Made by a program: the position numbers and the translations under genes
Assembly: GCF_001704415.2 (NCBI RefSeq)
Contig: NC_030808.1
Coordinates: forward strand, 83,360,594-83,424,593
Direction of reading: 5' to 3'
Length of the DNA stretch: 64,000 bases
DNA from: Capra hircus
Lineage: Eukaryota > Chordata > Mammalia > Artiodactyla > Bovidae
In this document: in pieces, positions 1 to 11,741 of the stretch
Layout: each line of letters begins with the position of its first letter
Position numbering within the stretch: the stretch's first letter is position 1
The notes under the pieces: model-generated
Told to the model about the DNA's origin: nothing
The model's input: only the letters and a program-made list of their open reading frames with translations
Databases searched by the model: none

Positions 1-404
1 ACATTTTGGGGAGTGCTGCCTATTTGGCACTTTCTGTGTGAAGCAGTAGAGTGCTTTTAGTGGGAAAAAGTTTAATAAAGTTATAACTCCCAGTTATCAC
101 AGCAAGGCGACAGCACCAATGTGCTCTTTTACTTAGTATGGAAGAATCCCTATATTTAGAGGACTTTACTATGAAGAAGATTCAAGTACAACATATATAC
201 AGGTTGAGAAACTTCAGGTGCCCAAAACGATTGTGCACAATTGGTCTTCCCTGGCTTAGAAGAGTTAATTCTGGACTACTTTGTCCAGTTATCTTATCCC
301 AGGTCCTATCCTACCAGGCTTTAGTTTATTTATCAGTGTTTTTTTCCTTAAATCTGTTACCAGATCAGTTTAAATTCGTTTTAGCCTTTTTCTTTTTGTG
401 TACC
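1..404. other. Non-repetitive flank/intron, nothing recognised
   Basis: AT-rich DNA with no repeat I recognise. An 89-codon open frame at 138-407 has low-complexity composition, no family resemblance, and runs into the neighbouring BovB tail, so it is not called. Confidence 0.5.
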
Positions 405-1166
405 TAGTTCAGTTCAGTCGCTCAGTTGTGTCCGACCCTTTGCAACCCCATGAATCGCAGCACGCCAGGCCTCCCTGTCCATCACCATCTCCCGGAGTTC
501 ACTCAGACTCACGTCCATCGAGTCCGTGATGCCATCCAGCCATCTCATCCTCTGTCGTCCCCTTCTCCTCCTGCCCACAATCCCTCCCAGTATCAGAGCC
601 TTTTCCAATGAGTCAACTCTTTGCATGAGGTGGCCAAAGTACTGGAGCTTCATCTGTAGCATCATTCCCTCCAAAGAAATCCCAGGGTTGATCTCCTTCA
701 GAATGGACTGGTTGGATCTCCTTGCAGTCCAAGGGACTCTCAAGAGTCTTCTCCAACACCACAGTTTAAAAGCATCAATTCTTCAGTGCTCAGCCTTCTT
801 CACAGTCCAACTCTCACCTCCATACATGACCACAGGAAAAACCACAGCCTTGACTAGACGGACCTTAGTTGGCAAATTCATGTCTCTGCTTTAGAATATA
901 CTATCTAAGTTGGTCATAACTTTTCTTCCAATGAGTAAGCGTCTTTTAATTTCATGGCTGCAGTCACCATCTGCAGTGATTCTGGAGCCCAAAAAAATAA
1001 AGTCTGACACTGTTTCTACTGTTTTCCCATTTATTTCCCATGAAGTGATGGGACCGGATGCCATGATCTTCGTTTTCTGAATGTTGAGCTTTAAGCCAAC
1101 TTTTTCACTCTCCTCTTTCACTTTCATCAAGAGGCTTTTTAGTTCCTCTTCACTTTCTGCCATACC
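405..1166 (-). mobile_element. BovB LINE 3' fragment (RT C-terminal region)
   Basis: Read on the minus strand this is the last ~760 bp of BovB, ending in the TTCAGTTCAG-type terminal repeat at the left edge. It encodes the part after the RT active site (motifs LNIQKTKIMASGP, DCSHEIKRR, MRWLDGITDSMD). The frame is broken between about 743 and 891. It is 5'-truncated at about 1166, just after the MAESEEELKSL motif. Confidence 0.9.
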
Positions 1167-1917
1167 TAAGGAAGCTAGAATTAGTTCAGTCACAAAGGGG
1201 AAAGAGACCTGCCTGCCTGTTTCTCTCTATCTAACCCCTTATTTAAGGCTAACCTCATTTACTGAGGACCTCCAGAGCTGGGCACTGGGCCAGGTACTGG
1301 GGTCGGCATGTGAAGGAGCAGCCATATCCTCTGCTGGTGGCCATAGGCCCTGTGAAGGCCAGAGCTAGGCTGCCCTATACCCCTCCTCAGGTGTACTGGG
1401 AGTTTGGAGGAATAGAAGGTCCTCCTGGAGCCTACAGTCTGACAGGGAGGCAGATGGTAAGCTGTGAACTCCAGGAGAAAATTTTAGGCAGTTAGCCATC
1501 ACTCCCCAGTTCCTCCCTCATCTCACAGGCTTCTCTCCTTGTGGCCTCCCAGCCTCTCTGCTTCTCTGTCCATCTGCTGCCTTGCTTATGCACCTAGGGA
1601 TTCAGTTGTGAAACTCAGCTCTTTCCTTAATATCTCAAAACTCATGCACATAGAAGGTTAGAAGTATAGATGGTTCAGGAGAGTTTTCTGAGGATGGGAG
1701 AGGAGGTGTTTATGGTCTGGAAAGACAGATACTTTGAAATGGAGCTGGAGGCATCACTGTGTTTAAAATGTCCTTTGGCCACTCCAGCTCCTGGGGGTTT
1801 TGTAGGCCCTTCCCTTCATTTCACTGGCTTCTTCCCTCCCTCATGGCTTCTCTCTCTCTCTTTTTTATTTTTCCAATAAAAATTGTATTTATTTATTTAA
1901 AAAAAAATTATTTGTTT
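1167..1917. other. Unique intronic/flanking DNA
   Basis: Mixed-composition sequence ending in a T-rich run near 1855-1917. Several short open frames overlap in different phases without splice sites or family resemblance. Nothing supported. Confidence 0.45.
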
Positions 1918-2239
1918 TTGGCTGTGTGGGTCTTCATTGCTGTGCAGGCTTTTCTCTAGTTTGATGAGCAGGGGCTACTCTCTAGTTGCAGCATGCAGAC
2001 TTCTCACTGCAGTGGCTTGTCTTGTTGAAGAGCATGGGCTCTAGGCACACGGGCTCCAGTAGTTGCGGTGCATAGGCTCAATAGTTGTGGCCCCTGGGCT
2101 CTAGAGCACAGGCTCAGTACTTGTGTCGCAGGGGCTTAATTGCTCCCTGGCATGTGGGATCTTCCCAGACCAGGGATCAAACCTCTGTCTCCTGTATTGG
2201 CAGGCAGATTCTTTACCACTGAGCCACCAGGGAGGCCCC
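1918..2239 (-). mobile_element. CHR-type tRNA-derived SINE
   Basis: The right end, read in reverse, is the tRNA-like head (complement of GAGCCACCAGGGAGGCCCC). The body carries the CHR series of GGGCTCTAGGCACACGGGCT-like units. TATTTGTTT occurs at 1909-1917 and 2240-2248 as a target-site duplication. The assignment rests on the characteristic body that follows the tRNA head in this family. Confidence 0.8.
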
Positions 2240-2248
2240 TATTTGTTT

Positions 2249-2761
2249 ATTTCTGACAAGTAAAAATTGTATATGTAAGGTGTGCAATGTGATGTTTATA
2301 TATATATACATTGTGAAATGATTATAGCAAAGTAGCTAACATAACTGTCACCTTTCATAGTTATTATTTTACTTTTTTTTTTTTTGATATACAGTACTGT
2401 GTTAGTTTCATTCTTTCTTCTCTTTTCTCCCCCACTGTTGATGAAGGTCTGGTGCAGGACCTGGACTAGATAGATGGGCTTTATGAACGCTCTCACCTGC
2501 ATCCTGCTGCTTTTCATTTCATGTGTTTCCAACGCTTTTTTTTCCCCCCCTACAGCGACCAAAAGTGGCTTTGCTTACAAAGCAGGAAAATTTTCTCAGG
2601 CTCTGAAATGGAATTTAGACCTTGACATATGGTGCAGAGATGAGGAGGAAAATTCCCCTACCCGGTTTGTCCTTCAGGTGTGGTGTGAGCATATTCTCTC
2701 TCAGTATGCCTTGGGAAAACTAAGCCAGGTTTTGAAGAGAAAGATCATATTCATCATTTTC
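2249..2761. other. AT-rich intron with TA-repeat and T-tract
   Basis: A short TATATATATA stretch lies near 2297 and a 13-base T-tract near 2373-2385, followed by unassigned sequence. No gene is supported. Confidence 0.45.
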
Positions 2762-2773
2762 TATGGTTTTGTG

Positions 2774-2979
2774 AAGTGAAGTCGCTCAGTCGTGTCCGAC
2801 TCTTCGAGACCCCATGGACTGTAGCCTACTATGCTCCTCTGTCCATGGGATTTTCCAGGCAAGAGTACTGGAGTGGGTTGCCATTTCCTTCTCCAGGAGA
2901 TCTTCCTGACCCAGGGATCGAACCCAGGTCTCTGGCATTGTAGGCAGATGCTTTACCATCTGCACCACTGGGGAAGTCA
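2774..2979 (-). mobile_element. Bov-tA SINE
   Basis: The BovA unit starts at the left (complement of CGGACACGACTGAGCGAC) and the tRNA-like head lies at the right, so the element is on the minus strand. A perfect 12-bp duplication TATGGTTTTGTG at 2762-2773 and 2980-2991 fixes both ends. Confidence 0.95.
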
Positions 2980-3119
2980 TATGGTTTTGTGGTATAAGCT
3001 AAAAAAGAAACAGAAGAAATGAGAGGGGAAAAAACACTATGTGTTATTTCATAAAGGCTTTAATTACTCTGTTTATTAAAATAATACATGGCCAGTGTTT
3101 ACAGTTTGGGAAAGTCAAT

Positions 3120-3541
3120 GTTAAAATATCAGTTGTTCCCAAATTGATCTATAAATTAAACAAAACTCCAATCATAAGTCTATCAAATATTTTGGGGGTA
3201 GAAATCAGCTGATTTTAAATTTTATAATCAGCTAAAAAGTACTGTAATAGGCAAACAGAAATTTCTACAAAGCAAAGTAATCAAGACAGTGTGATGTTGG
3301 CAAAAGGATAGACATACAGATCATTGGAAGAGAAGAGAGAATCCAGAAATAGTCCCACACAATTATGGCCAATTCATTTTTGACAAAGGTGTTAAGGCAA
3401 TTCAGTTCAGAAAAGTGTAAAGGCAATCTCAACAAAAGTTGCTGGGACAATTGGGCTTCTATATTGAAAGAGTGAACCTTGACGTATACCTTACCCTACA
3501 TATAAAAATTAACTCAAAGTGGAACATGGACCTAAATGGAC
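3120..3541 (+). mobile_element. L1 fragment, ORF2 C-terminal region, sense
   Basis: Starts with the L1 motif CCCAAATTGATCTATA and continues through the region found late in ORF2. It is diverged and full of stops. It ends abruptly at about 3541, where L1 sequence of the opposite orientation begins. Confidence 0.75.
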
Positions 3542-4311
3542 TTAACCTTGATTGCACAGAGTTCTTTGGGTCCTTTTTTTCTTGATGAGCATGGCTAAAA
3601 ACCTATCAATTTTGTCTGTCTTTTTAAAAAACCGGCTCTTGTTTTCACTGATCTTTTCTTTTTTGGTCTCTATTTTATTTCTTTCCTCTCTGATTCTTAT
3701 TGTTTCCTTCTTTCTGCTGACTTTGGGCTTTATTTGTTCTTTTTTTCTAATTCCTTTAAATGATAGGTTAGGTTGTTTGTTTGAGATTTTTCTTGTGTTT
3801 TGAGGTAGGCCTCTTTGCTGTAAACTTTCCTCTTAGAACTGCTTTTGCTGTGTCCCGTAGGTTTTGGAAGCTTGTGTTTTGATTTTCATTTGTCTTGAGG
3901 TATTTTCTGATTTCCTGTTTGATTTCTTCATTGACTTGTTGGTTTTATAGTTGGATGTTGTTTAGTCTCCATGTGTTTGTGTTTTTCTCATTTTTCTTCT
4001 TTTAATTGATTTCTAGTTTTGTACCATTGTGTCAGAAAAAAATGTTTGATATAATTTCTATTTGTTGAGACTTATTTTGTGTACTAGAATGTATTCTATC
4101 TTGGAGAATGTTCAATATGTACTTGAAAAGAATGTGTATTCTGCTTTTAGATGGAATTTCCTATAGACATCTACTAAGTCCAAAGAATCAGTATTGTGTC
4201 CTTATTGATTTTCTGTCTGGGTATGTCCATTAATGTGAGTGGGGTGTTAAGTCCCCTACCGTTACATCACTATTGTTAATTTCTCCTTTTATGTATCTTA
4301 GTACTTGTTTT

Positions 4312-4594
4312 GGAGAAGGCAATGGCACCCCACTCCAGTACTCTTGCCTGGAAAATCCCATGGAGGGAGGAGCCTGGTAGGCTGCAGTCCATGGGGTTGC
4401 TGAGGGTCGGACACGACTGAGTGACTTCACTTTCACTCTTCACTTTCATGCATTGAAGAAGGAATTGGCAACCCACTCCACTGTTCTTGCCTAGAGAATC
4501 CCAGGGACGGGGGAGCCTGGTGGGCTGCCGTCTATGGGGTCCACAGAGTCGGACACGACTGAAGCGACTTAGCAGCAGCAGCAGCAGCAGCAGC
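4312..4594 (+). mobile_element. Bov-A2 SINE
   Basis: Two BovA units in tandem (GGAGAAGGCAATGGCACCCC... and GAAGAAGGAATTGGCAACCC...) end in AGCAGCAGCAGCAG. The duplication AGTACTTGTTTT at 4300-4311 and 4595-4606 bounds it. It is inserted in the antisense L1. Confidence 0.95.
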
Positions 4595-5291
4595 AGTACT
4601 TGTTTTATGTGTTTAGGTGTTCCTATATTATGTACATATAAGTTAATAAGTGTCACATTCTCTGCTTGTATTGATCCCTTTATCATTATATAATGCACTT
4701 CTTGTCCTTTGTTATAGACTTTGTTTTTAAAGCCTATTTTGTCTAATGTGAGTATTAATACCCCAGTTTTCTTGTTTCCAGTTGTATGAAATATATTTTA
4801 AAATCCTCTCACTTTCTGTCTGTGAGTGTGTTTAGTTCTAAAGTCCCTTGGGAGCAACAGAAGATATCTTGTTTTTTACCCAATCAGCCACCCTACCCGT
4901 GTCTTTGGTTGGAGCGTTTAGTCCATTGACATTTAAAGTGACTATTGATAGGTATGTACTTATTGCTGTTTTGCTACTTTTTTTGTTTGTTGTTGTAGTT
5001 CTTTTTTGTTCTTTTCTTCTCCGTTTAGTTTCTTTCTTTGTGGTTTGATAATTTTATTTAGTGGTTTGCATGCATTCCTCTCTCTTTAGTTTTTGTGTAA
5101 CTGTTGTAGAAGTTTGACTTGTGGTCACCATGGAGTTTATATATGTTGACTTATAATATTTTTATTCCTTTCCCTCATGTTTTGTGCTTTTGATGTCATA
5201 TTTTATCTGTTCATGTTTATCCCTTTACCATATATTGTAGTTATATTTTTATAATTTTTTTGTTCTAATATTTTAAACAACTTATATAAGT

Positions 5292-5506
5292 TGTTGGTCT
5301 TCCCTGGTGGCTCAGTGATAAAGAACCCCCCTGCCAGTGCAGGAAATCTGGGTTCAGTGATCACTGGGATGGTCCCCTGGAGAAGGAAATGGCAACCCCC
5401 TCTAATATTCTTGCCTGGGAAATCCCATGGACAGGAACCTGGAGGGCTGCAGCCCATGGGATTGTGAAAGGGTTAGATATAACTTAGGGACTAAAACAAC
5501 ATTTAA
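5292..5506 (+). mobile_element. Bov-tA SINE, diverged
   Basis: Starts with TCTTCCCTGGTGGCTCAGTG (tRNA-like head) and passes into the BovA unit (GGAGAAGGAAATGGCAACCC). The 3' end is decayed. No clean target-site duplication was found, so ends are approximate. Confidence 0.85.
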
Positions 5507-6221
5507 GTGGCTGGTCCAAATATATATAGCCATCATTATTTATTTGTTTCACTAGTAGGAGTTTTCCTTTTCTATAGATTCATACTTCTTGTAGCTCTTT
5601 TTCTACTTAGAGAAAATCTTTTAGCATTTCTATTAGGATTAGTTTAGTATTGATGAACTCTTAGTTTTTGCTTATCTGAGAAATTCTTTACCTCTCCTTC
5701 AATTATGAATGATAATCTTGCTGGGTAGGGTATTCTAGACTGTAGGTTTTTCCCTTTCAGCATTTTAAATATATCATATTACCTTCTGGCCTACAAAGCT
5801 TCTGCAGAAAAAATCTGCTGGTAGTCTTATGGGGGTTCTCGCATATGTGACTTTGTTTTTCTCCTGGTGTCTTTAGAATTCTCTCTTTAACTTTTGCTAT
5901 TTTAAGTATGATCTGTCTTAATCTAAATCTCCATGGGTTCATCTTGTTTGAGATTCTCTGCTTCTTATACCTGGATATCTATTTTCTTCCTCAGATTTGG
6001 GAAGTTTTCAACCATGATTTCATCAAATACATATTTTACTTCTTTTTCTCTCTGTTCTCCTTCTGGGACCCCTAGCAAATGTTGTTATGCTTGATGTTAT
6101 TCCTCTGGAGGTCCCTTAATCTGTTCTCCTTTTTAAAATTTGTTTTAATTTTTGCCATTCTTATGGGGTGATTTCTATTAGTATATCTTCCTGATCACAT
6201 ATATGTTCTTCTGTATCACCT

Positions 6222-6426
6222 GTGTGTGTGTGTTAGCTGCTCAGTCATGTCTGACTCTTTGTGACCCCATGGACTGCAGCCCACCAGGCTCCTCTGTTCA
6301 TGGGATTCTCCAGGCAAGAATACTGAAGTGCATTGCCATTCCCTTCTCCAGGGGATTTTCCTGATGCAGGGATTGAACCTGGGTCTCCTGCATTGGAAGG
6401 CAGATTCTTTACCATCAGAGAAGGCC
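6222..6426 (-). mobile_element. Bov-tA SINE
   Basis: A (TG)n start and the complement of the BovA 3' end at left, tRNA-like head at right. The 12-bp duplication TCTGTATCACCT at 6210-6221 and 6427-6438 is perfect. Nested in the antisense L1. Confidence 0.93.
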
Positions 6427-7772
6427 TCTGTATCACCTAGTCTGCTATTAATTCCTTCTAGTGTTTCAATTCAGTTACTGGACTCTTCAGTTCTTACTGA
6501 TTCTTTTTAAATTTATAGCTCCTTTTTAATATTCCCACTGTGTCCATCTGTTCTTTTCCCTAGTTCAGATAGCATTCTTATCACCAATGCTTCGAACTAT
6601 TTATCTGATAAATTATTTATCTGTTTCATTAACTTTTTTCAGGGGCTTTTTTTGTAGTTGTTGTTCTTTCATTTGAAACAAATTCTCTGTTTTCTTGTTC
6701 TGCTTAACTTTTTCTGTCTTTATGAAATTAGGTGAACTAGTTCTCTATCCTGGTCTTGAAGGGTGTCCTTGTGTGGGAGCATCCCTAGATAGTCTGCATG
6801 TGCCCAGTGGTTTTGGTGGGAGAGCCAGATCTGACATGAGCACAACTCATATCTTTCCTTAGGGTGTGCTGGCAGTTATTGCCTTTGTAGCTAGTGGGAC
6901 TGGAGACAAAGAGCCTGAAGCCAGAGCCAGATATGGGACAGGACTTCCCCTCTGCTCAGTGGCCCTCACGACCCTATTGAGTGTGGGGTATGGTCCCAAA
7001 TTGCTGGAACAAAAGCTCTGAGGGTTGAGTCTGAGCTGGTTCTATTCTGAGTGTGTGCTCCTTCCCCCGAGCACTGTTAACTTTGCCCCCAGAGAGGAGC
7101 AGTACTAGAGCCAGAGGGGCCAGAGTGTGCATCTGATGTGGGCCAGGGTATGTGCTTGGTACCAGCACATCAGTTCAGACTACTCTGGATCTGCCTCCTC
7201 CACGAGCACCAGTAATGGCTGCCCTCACCCAGTCTGGATGCTGTTTTGGGTTGGAGCCAGCGCCACTTCCCAGTCTATTCTCCCAGCGGCTGTGCCAGCT
7301 CTTGCCCTAGTATGAAGCTGCACCACAGAGCGAGAGTGGCCAAGTAGGCACTCAGCTCAGGCTGGAGCAGTCTTTGGGGCAGCAAAGGAAACCAGCCAGA
7401 ATCCTGGGCAATTTCAATCTACTTCATCCACCTTGTTTCCCAGCTAGGGGACTTGTCTTTCCTGTGTTGGGTCCCTGGACTGGGGTGCCCATTATGTGGT
7501 TCAAACCACTCACTCCGCACATCGGATCTCCAAACTCATATAATCCCCTTCCTAGGGTGCAGGGGGCTTCTGCACCTGACCTGATCTCATGGCTTCTGTT
7601 CCCTTCCTACCTTGCTCCATGTGGGTCTTTTGTACAGCTGTGGTGGTAATAAGAGTCTTTGTCAGTCTCCGGTCTCTTTCTAGTGAGTATTACTCCACAT
7701 GTGGATGTATGTTTGATGTGTTCATGGAGGGACGTGAACTCCATGTCCTCCTGCTCTGCCACCTAGAAGTGC

Positions 7773-8124
7773 TAAGAAAAGCTTTTTTTTGTTGTTTTAT
7801 TAAATAATCTGTAATGGCAGTTTCTTGGGGAGAAGATAGGGGAAACATTCATATGTCATTGCCATTACTACTGAGATAATCAGCTCTTTTCTAAAGAGAG
7901 TTACCTAGTACAGTACCCAGTTATCTCAAAGTCTGATATTAGACATAAAGAAAGTACATTCCTTTATTAGGTACTTGATCTTAGTCAAATGATAAAGGCC
8001 AGTTCATGAAATGTAGAAATTGTATGAGCTATGCAGTTTGTTCATATAATAGATCCAAATGTATAAAGTTTCTAAGATTACAGCTTGTTTCTCCCTAGAA
8101 TTCTGTAAGCTATACAGAAAGATG
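7773..8124. other. Unique DNA
   Basis: No recognised repeat or coding potential between the L1 5' end and the Tigger remnant. Confidence 0.45.
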
Positions 8125-8126
8125 TA

Positions 8127-8622
8127 CAGACATACCTCATTTTATTGCACTTAGCTTTATTGCACTTCACAGATACTTGTATTTTTACACGAAATAAAGG
8201 TTTATGACAACCCTGTGTTGAGCAAGTCTGTTGACACCATTTTTCCCAACATTTGCTCACTTTGTGTCTCTGTGTCCCATTTTTATAATTCTCGCAATAT
8301 TTCAAACTTTTTATTTATATTATATTTGTTATGCTGATCTGTGATCAATGATCATTAATTGTTACTTTTGAGAAAGATTATGACTCACTGAAGGCTCAGA
8401 TGATGGTTAATTAACATTTTTTAGCAATAATAGATTTTTTAAATTAATGCATGTACTTTTTTTAGACAAAATATTATTGCACACTTAATAAGCTATAATA
8501 TAGTATAAAGATAACTTTATATGCACTAGGAAACTAAAAATTTCATGTGACTAGCTTTATTGCAGCATTCATTTATTGCAGTGATATGGAACTGAACCCT
8601 TAGTTTCTCTGAGGTATACTTA
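8127..8622 (+). mobile_element. Tigger-type (Tc1/mariner superfamily) DNA transposon remnant, non-autonomous
   Basis: Terminal sequences CAGACATACCTCATTTTATT and ...CTCTGAGGTATACTTA form imperfect inverted repeats (ATACCTCA core). Both ends abut TA dinucleotides (8125-8126 and 8623-8624), the Tc1/mariner target duplication. The left part matches the Tigger motif TTTATTGCACTT..GCTTTATTGCACTTC. At 496 bp it lacks a transposase and is internally deleted relative to an autonomous element. Confidence 0.8.
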
Positions 8623-8789
8623 TAATTAGGGCCATGGCTGAGTGTGTGAGTTCCATACACACTGCCACTGTGGGTTTATGTGGTTGCAAAGATAGCTCTG
8701 ATGTTCCTAGGTGCTGTGATTCCAGTTAAGCATTTATGGTTGTTCGTTTCTGAGTGAAAGGCTAAAGAAGTTAATGCTTAGTAAGAAAA

Positions 8790-9705
8790 AGAACCTGCAA
8801 ATGGGGAATCATTTCTATAATGCTGATGGGAATCCAAACTGGTACAACAATTTGGGGGGAAGTTTGGCTGTATGTAATAACCTGTTGCTTGAAAGTTGCT
8901 GTATTTGCTGCCCTGTGTTAGATGTTCAGACTTTTCATTTGGTTGGAGTCAACATACAGTACCTAATGGTAGGAAAGAAAGAGCTTTTTTAAGTTTTAGT
9001 GTCCCAATTTAAATTTATTTTTCTAAATTTAGGTATTTTCTTAAAGTACTACACATACAATTAGCACTAGTAAAGAACCAACTGTGAGGATGACTAAACA
9101 GAGCAGCCAGTAATCTTAAAAACTTCTCATAAAACCAATTTGGAAAAGGTTTAAACTTTACAAGTTAGATATACACCTCTCTTTTGACTTAGCAATACCA
9201 CTCCTAGGTATTCATCCAAGAGAAATGCAAATATATGTCCACACAAAGACCTTTATGTGAATATTTATAGTAATTTTGTTCTTAATAGCCCAAGTTGAAA
9301 ATAAAACCTGAATGCCTATCATCAGGAGAATGGACAAACTGTGACTGTCCATAGGATGGGATACAACTCAGCAATAAAAATCAATGAACTGCTGATGCAC
9401 ACAATATGGATAAATCTCAGAAGCATTATCTTGAGGGAAAGAAGCTAGACACAGAAGAATATACTCTGTATGACTGCATTACATGAGGTTTCTGAATAGA
9501 CAAAACTAGTCTCTATTGAAAAATCATAACAGTGGTTACCTGGGGGTTAGGAACAAAGATTGGCTAGGAAGGGACATTAATATACTTTCTATAGATGGAA
9601 ATGTTCTATATCTTGAAAAAGATAAGGGTTACATGTTACATGGCTATATCCATTTGCCAGAATTCATTAAAATGTATACCTCAGATTTGAGTATTTGAAT
9701 ATGTG
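8790..9705 (+). mobile_element. Old L1 ORF2 end/3' UTR, sense
   Basis: Contains the ancient L1 tail series: GATGGGAATCCAAACTGGTAC, TAGCAATACCACTCCTAGGT, GTCCACACAAAGAC, GGATGGGATACAACTCAGCA, and GTGGTTACCTGGGGG. The stretch 8890-9105 fits poorly and may be a small unrelated insert or strongly diverged L1. Confidence 0.75.
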
Positions 9706-9711
9706 TAAACT

Positions 9712-9963
9712 TTGTTGTTGTTCAGTTGCCAAGTCATGTCCGATTCTTTGCGACCCCATGGACTGAGCACACCAGGTTCCCCTGTCCTTCATTATCTCCT
9801 GGAGTTTGCTCAGACTCATGTTCATTGAGTGGGTGATGCCATCCAACCATCTCATCCTCTGTTGCCCTCTTCTCCTTCTACATGCAATCTTTCGCAGCAT
9901 CAAGGTCTTTCCCAGTGAGTTGGCTCTTCACATCAGATGGCCAAAGTATTGGAGCTTTTACCA
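9712..9963 (-). mobile_element. BovB LINE 3' fragment, diverged
   Basis: Complement of the BovB tail (MRWLDGITHSMNMSLSKL coding on the minus strand, then the CCATGGGGTCGCAAAGA-type 3' end). It is shorter and more mutated than the neighbouring copies and truncated near 9963. Confidence 0.85.
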
Positions 9964-9989
9964 TGTCTCTAAAAGTAAACAGTATTTTT

Positions 9990-10398
9990 TTTTGTAAAAA
10001 ATGTTTTCTTGTTTTCTCCTTGGCCAATTATAAGTCTTACTTTGAAATATTAGTTTGAATCATACAAATAAAAATTAGAAGTTTGTGTATGGGACTTATT
10101 ACTTACTTACTGGATGGTTCACATTATGCCCTTTCTTTAAACCTTGCAGCTTAACATCAATAAGCAAAAACATTAAGCATAAAGAACCAAAATAAAATGC
10201 GTTATGAAAACAACCTCTTACTGAGTATAGCACTTTGCATGGCATAGTTCTGAAAGGTGAACTCACATGTCCCCCTGCCCGGTGGTAGTTAAGTGGGATC
10301 TCAGTCAGATTACAACAGGCAAAGAACATCCCTCATTTAGAATCATGATATTGTACTTGTACCTGATTGTTAGCAGTAGTTCAACAGATACTCTGTAT
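9990..10398. other. Unique DNA
   Basis: No recognised repeat. Short open frames only. Confidence 0.4.
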
Positions 10399-10598
10399 CA
10401 GTTAAGTTCAGTTCAGTTCAGTCGTTCAGTCGTGTCCGACTCTTTGTGACCCCATGAATTGCAGCATGCCAGGCCTCTCTGTCCATCACCAACTCCCAGA
10501 ATTCACTCAGACTCACGTCCATCAAGTCAAGTGATACCATCCAGCCATCTCATCCTCTGTCGTCCCCTTCTCCTCCTGCCCCCAATCCCTCCCAGCGG
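10399..10598 (-). mobile_element. BovB LINE 3' end fragment
   Basis: Left edge is TTCAGTTCAGTTCAGTCG, the complement of the BovB 3' terminus. It runs about 200 bp and stops exactly where another repeat (GTCCCCAAAC...) begins. Confidence 0.88.
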
Positions 10599-10779
10599 TC
10601 CCCAAACTCTGGTATCTAATGCCTGATGATCTGGGGTAGAGTTGAAGTAATAATAATAGAAATAAAGTATGCAAAATAAATGTAATATGCTTGAATCATC
10701 CTGAACCATCCCTTAACCCTGGTCTACAGAAAATTATCTTTCATGAAACTGGTCCCTGGTACTGAAAAGGTTGGGGACA
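10599..10779. mobile_element. DNA-transposon-like repeat with GTCCCCAA inverted ends
   Basis: The ends are GGTCCCCAAACTCTGG and AAGGTTGGGGACAT, which are inverted complements over GTCCCCAA. The interior (GATCTGGGGTAGAGTTGAAG, GCTTGAATCATCCTGAACC, GGTCCCTGG) matches a widespread mammalian repeat whose name I cannot recall with certainty; hAT-like is a guess. A BovB 5'-truncation point abuts its left end. Confidence 0.5.
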
Positions 10780-10947
10780 TCCAATTCAGGATCTGAAATA
10801 TTACCATTTAACTCTGCTAGTGTTGAAGTGTTAATTCTGTAGATTTTATTCCTTGGCAGCCTGGAGAAAGGATGAGAATTGTGGCCTGGAATACATTTTC
10901 TTAAGAGCATCCTTTAAAATTTTTATATTTGTCTATTATTTGTATTT

Positions 10948-11068
10948 ATTTATTTAATTTTTGGCCATGCCAGGCAGCATACAGGATCTTAGTTCCCCGA
11001 ACAGGGATCAAACTTGTATCCCCTACAGTGGAACCTTGGAGTCATAACTACTGGACCACCAGGAAAGT
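10948..11068 (-). mobile_element. tRNA-derived SINE (CHR/ART2-type short form)
   Basis: Reads in reverse as a tRNA-like head (complement of GGACCACCAGGAAAGT) with a short body (GGCCATGCCAGGCAGCATAC) and a T-rich left end. The B-box region is complement of GGGATCAAACTTGT. Confidence 0.75.
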
Positions 11069-11730
11069 ACCTATTTTATTTTAAAATATCCAGTGGTCTG
11101 ATGTATATCTTATGAAGTGATTCCTCTGAAAAAAGAAAAAAACATTCTAATTCTCACTGACATTAGGATTTCCCTCTCTCTCTGACTTCCTCATCCCCCA
11201 GTTTCCTGAGGAAGAGATTTGGTCATCTGTTGGGCCTATAATCCTAAGAACACTCTCCAATCCAAAGGATAAACTGTCAGCAATGAAATGCCCTTGAGTG
11301 AACTTCAGAGAGATTAGCCAGGAGAAAGGATTAAACATGTTTATGTAAGTGCAGTGCCAAGAAAGGAGCAGGAGAAAGCAGTGGCAGCACTTCCGGAATA
11401 CAATGGCCTCTTGGTGTACGCGTTGTGGGCAGCAAGACCCTAGATACTTACCTTGCACCTCTGTGGGGATCACAGAGGCAGAGATGAGGGCTTACTACCA
11501 TTTCCTTGGGAGTTGCATCAGGCTAGAACATATGGCAAAAAAAGGTACTGTGAGAGCAATGATGCCTTTGTCTTATGTTTTGTTATTCATCCTTATTCTC
11601 AACAGGATTGATGGTTTAACTAACCAACTGTACATTAAAAATTACTTTGCAACACTGTCTCAAGTTTGGTAAGGAGTTTAAAAGGGACTTTTTGAATTTA
11701 AAATATTAATCAGCTATTAACAATGTTGTA
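11069..11730. other. Unique DNA
   Basis: Overlapping open frames of about 108 codons exist on both strands (11147-11473 minus, 11349-11672 plus) but show no family resemblance, no splice context and no codon bias I can defend. Left uncalled. Confidence 0.4.
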
Positions 11731-11741
11731 GGTGGTCATTT

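Larger units (their letters stand above)
3545..7772 (-). mobile_element. Long L1 5' portion (5' UTR, ORF1 region, start of ORF2), antisense
   Basis: On the minus strand the element runs from a GC-richer 5' UTR-like region (about 6600-7772, ending near GGCAGAGCAGGAGGACATGG) through an ORF1-like zone into the ORF2 region encoding the approach to the RT domain (DRPLARLIKK-type coding near 3580-3610). No long open frame survives. It is interrupted by three SINEs: 4312-4594, ~5292-5506 and 6222-6426. It is an older mammalian-wide L1, judging by the level of decay. Confidence 0.75.

Noticed and set aside
3552..3803. Hydrophobic 83-codon frame as a small membrane protein
   Set aside because: It is antisense L1 ORF2, whose T-rich complement encodes hydrophobic runs in many frames.
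4575..4594. CAG repeats (also 15251-15290) as possible coding poly-Gln or disease-type repeats
   Set aside because: They are the normal variable tail of Bov-A2 elements in intron.
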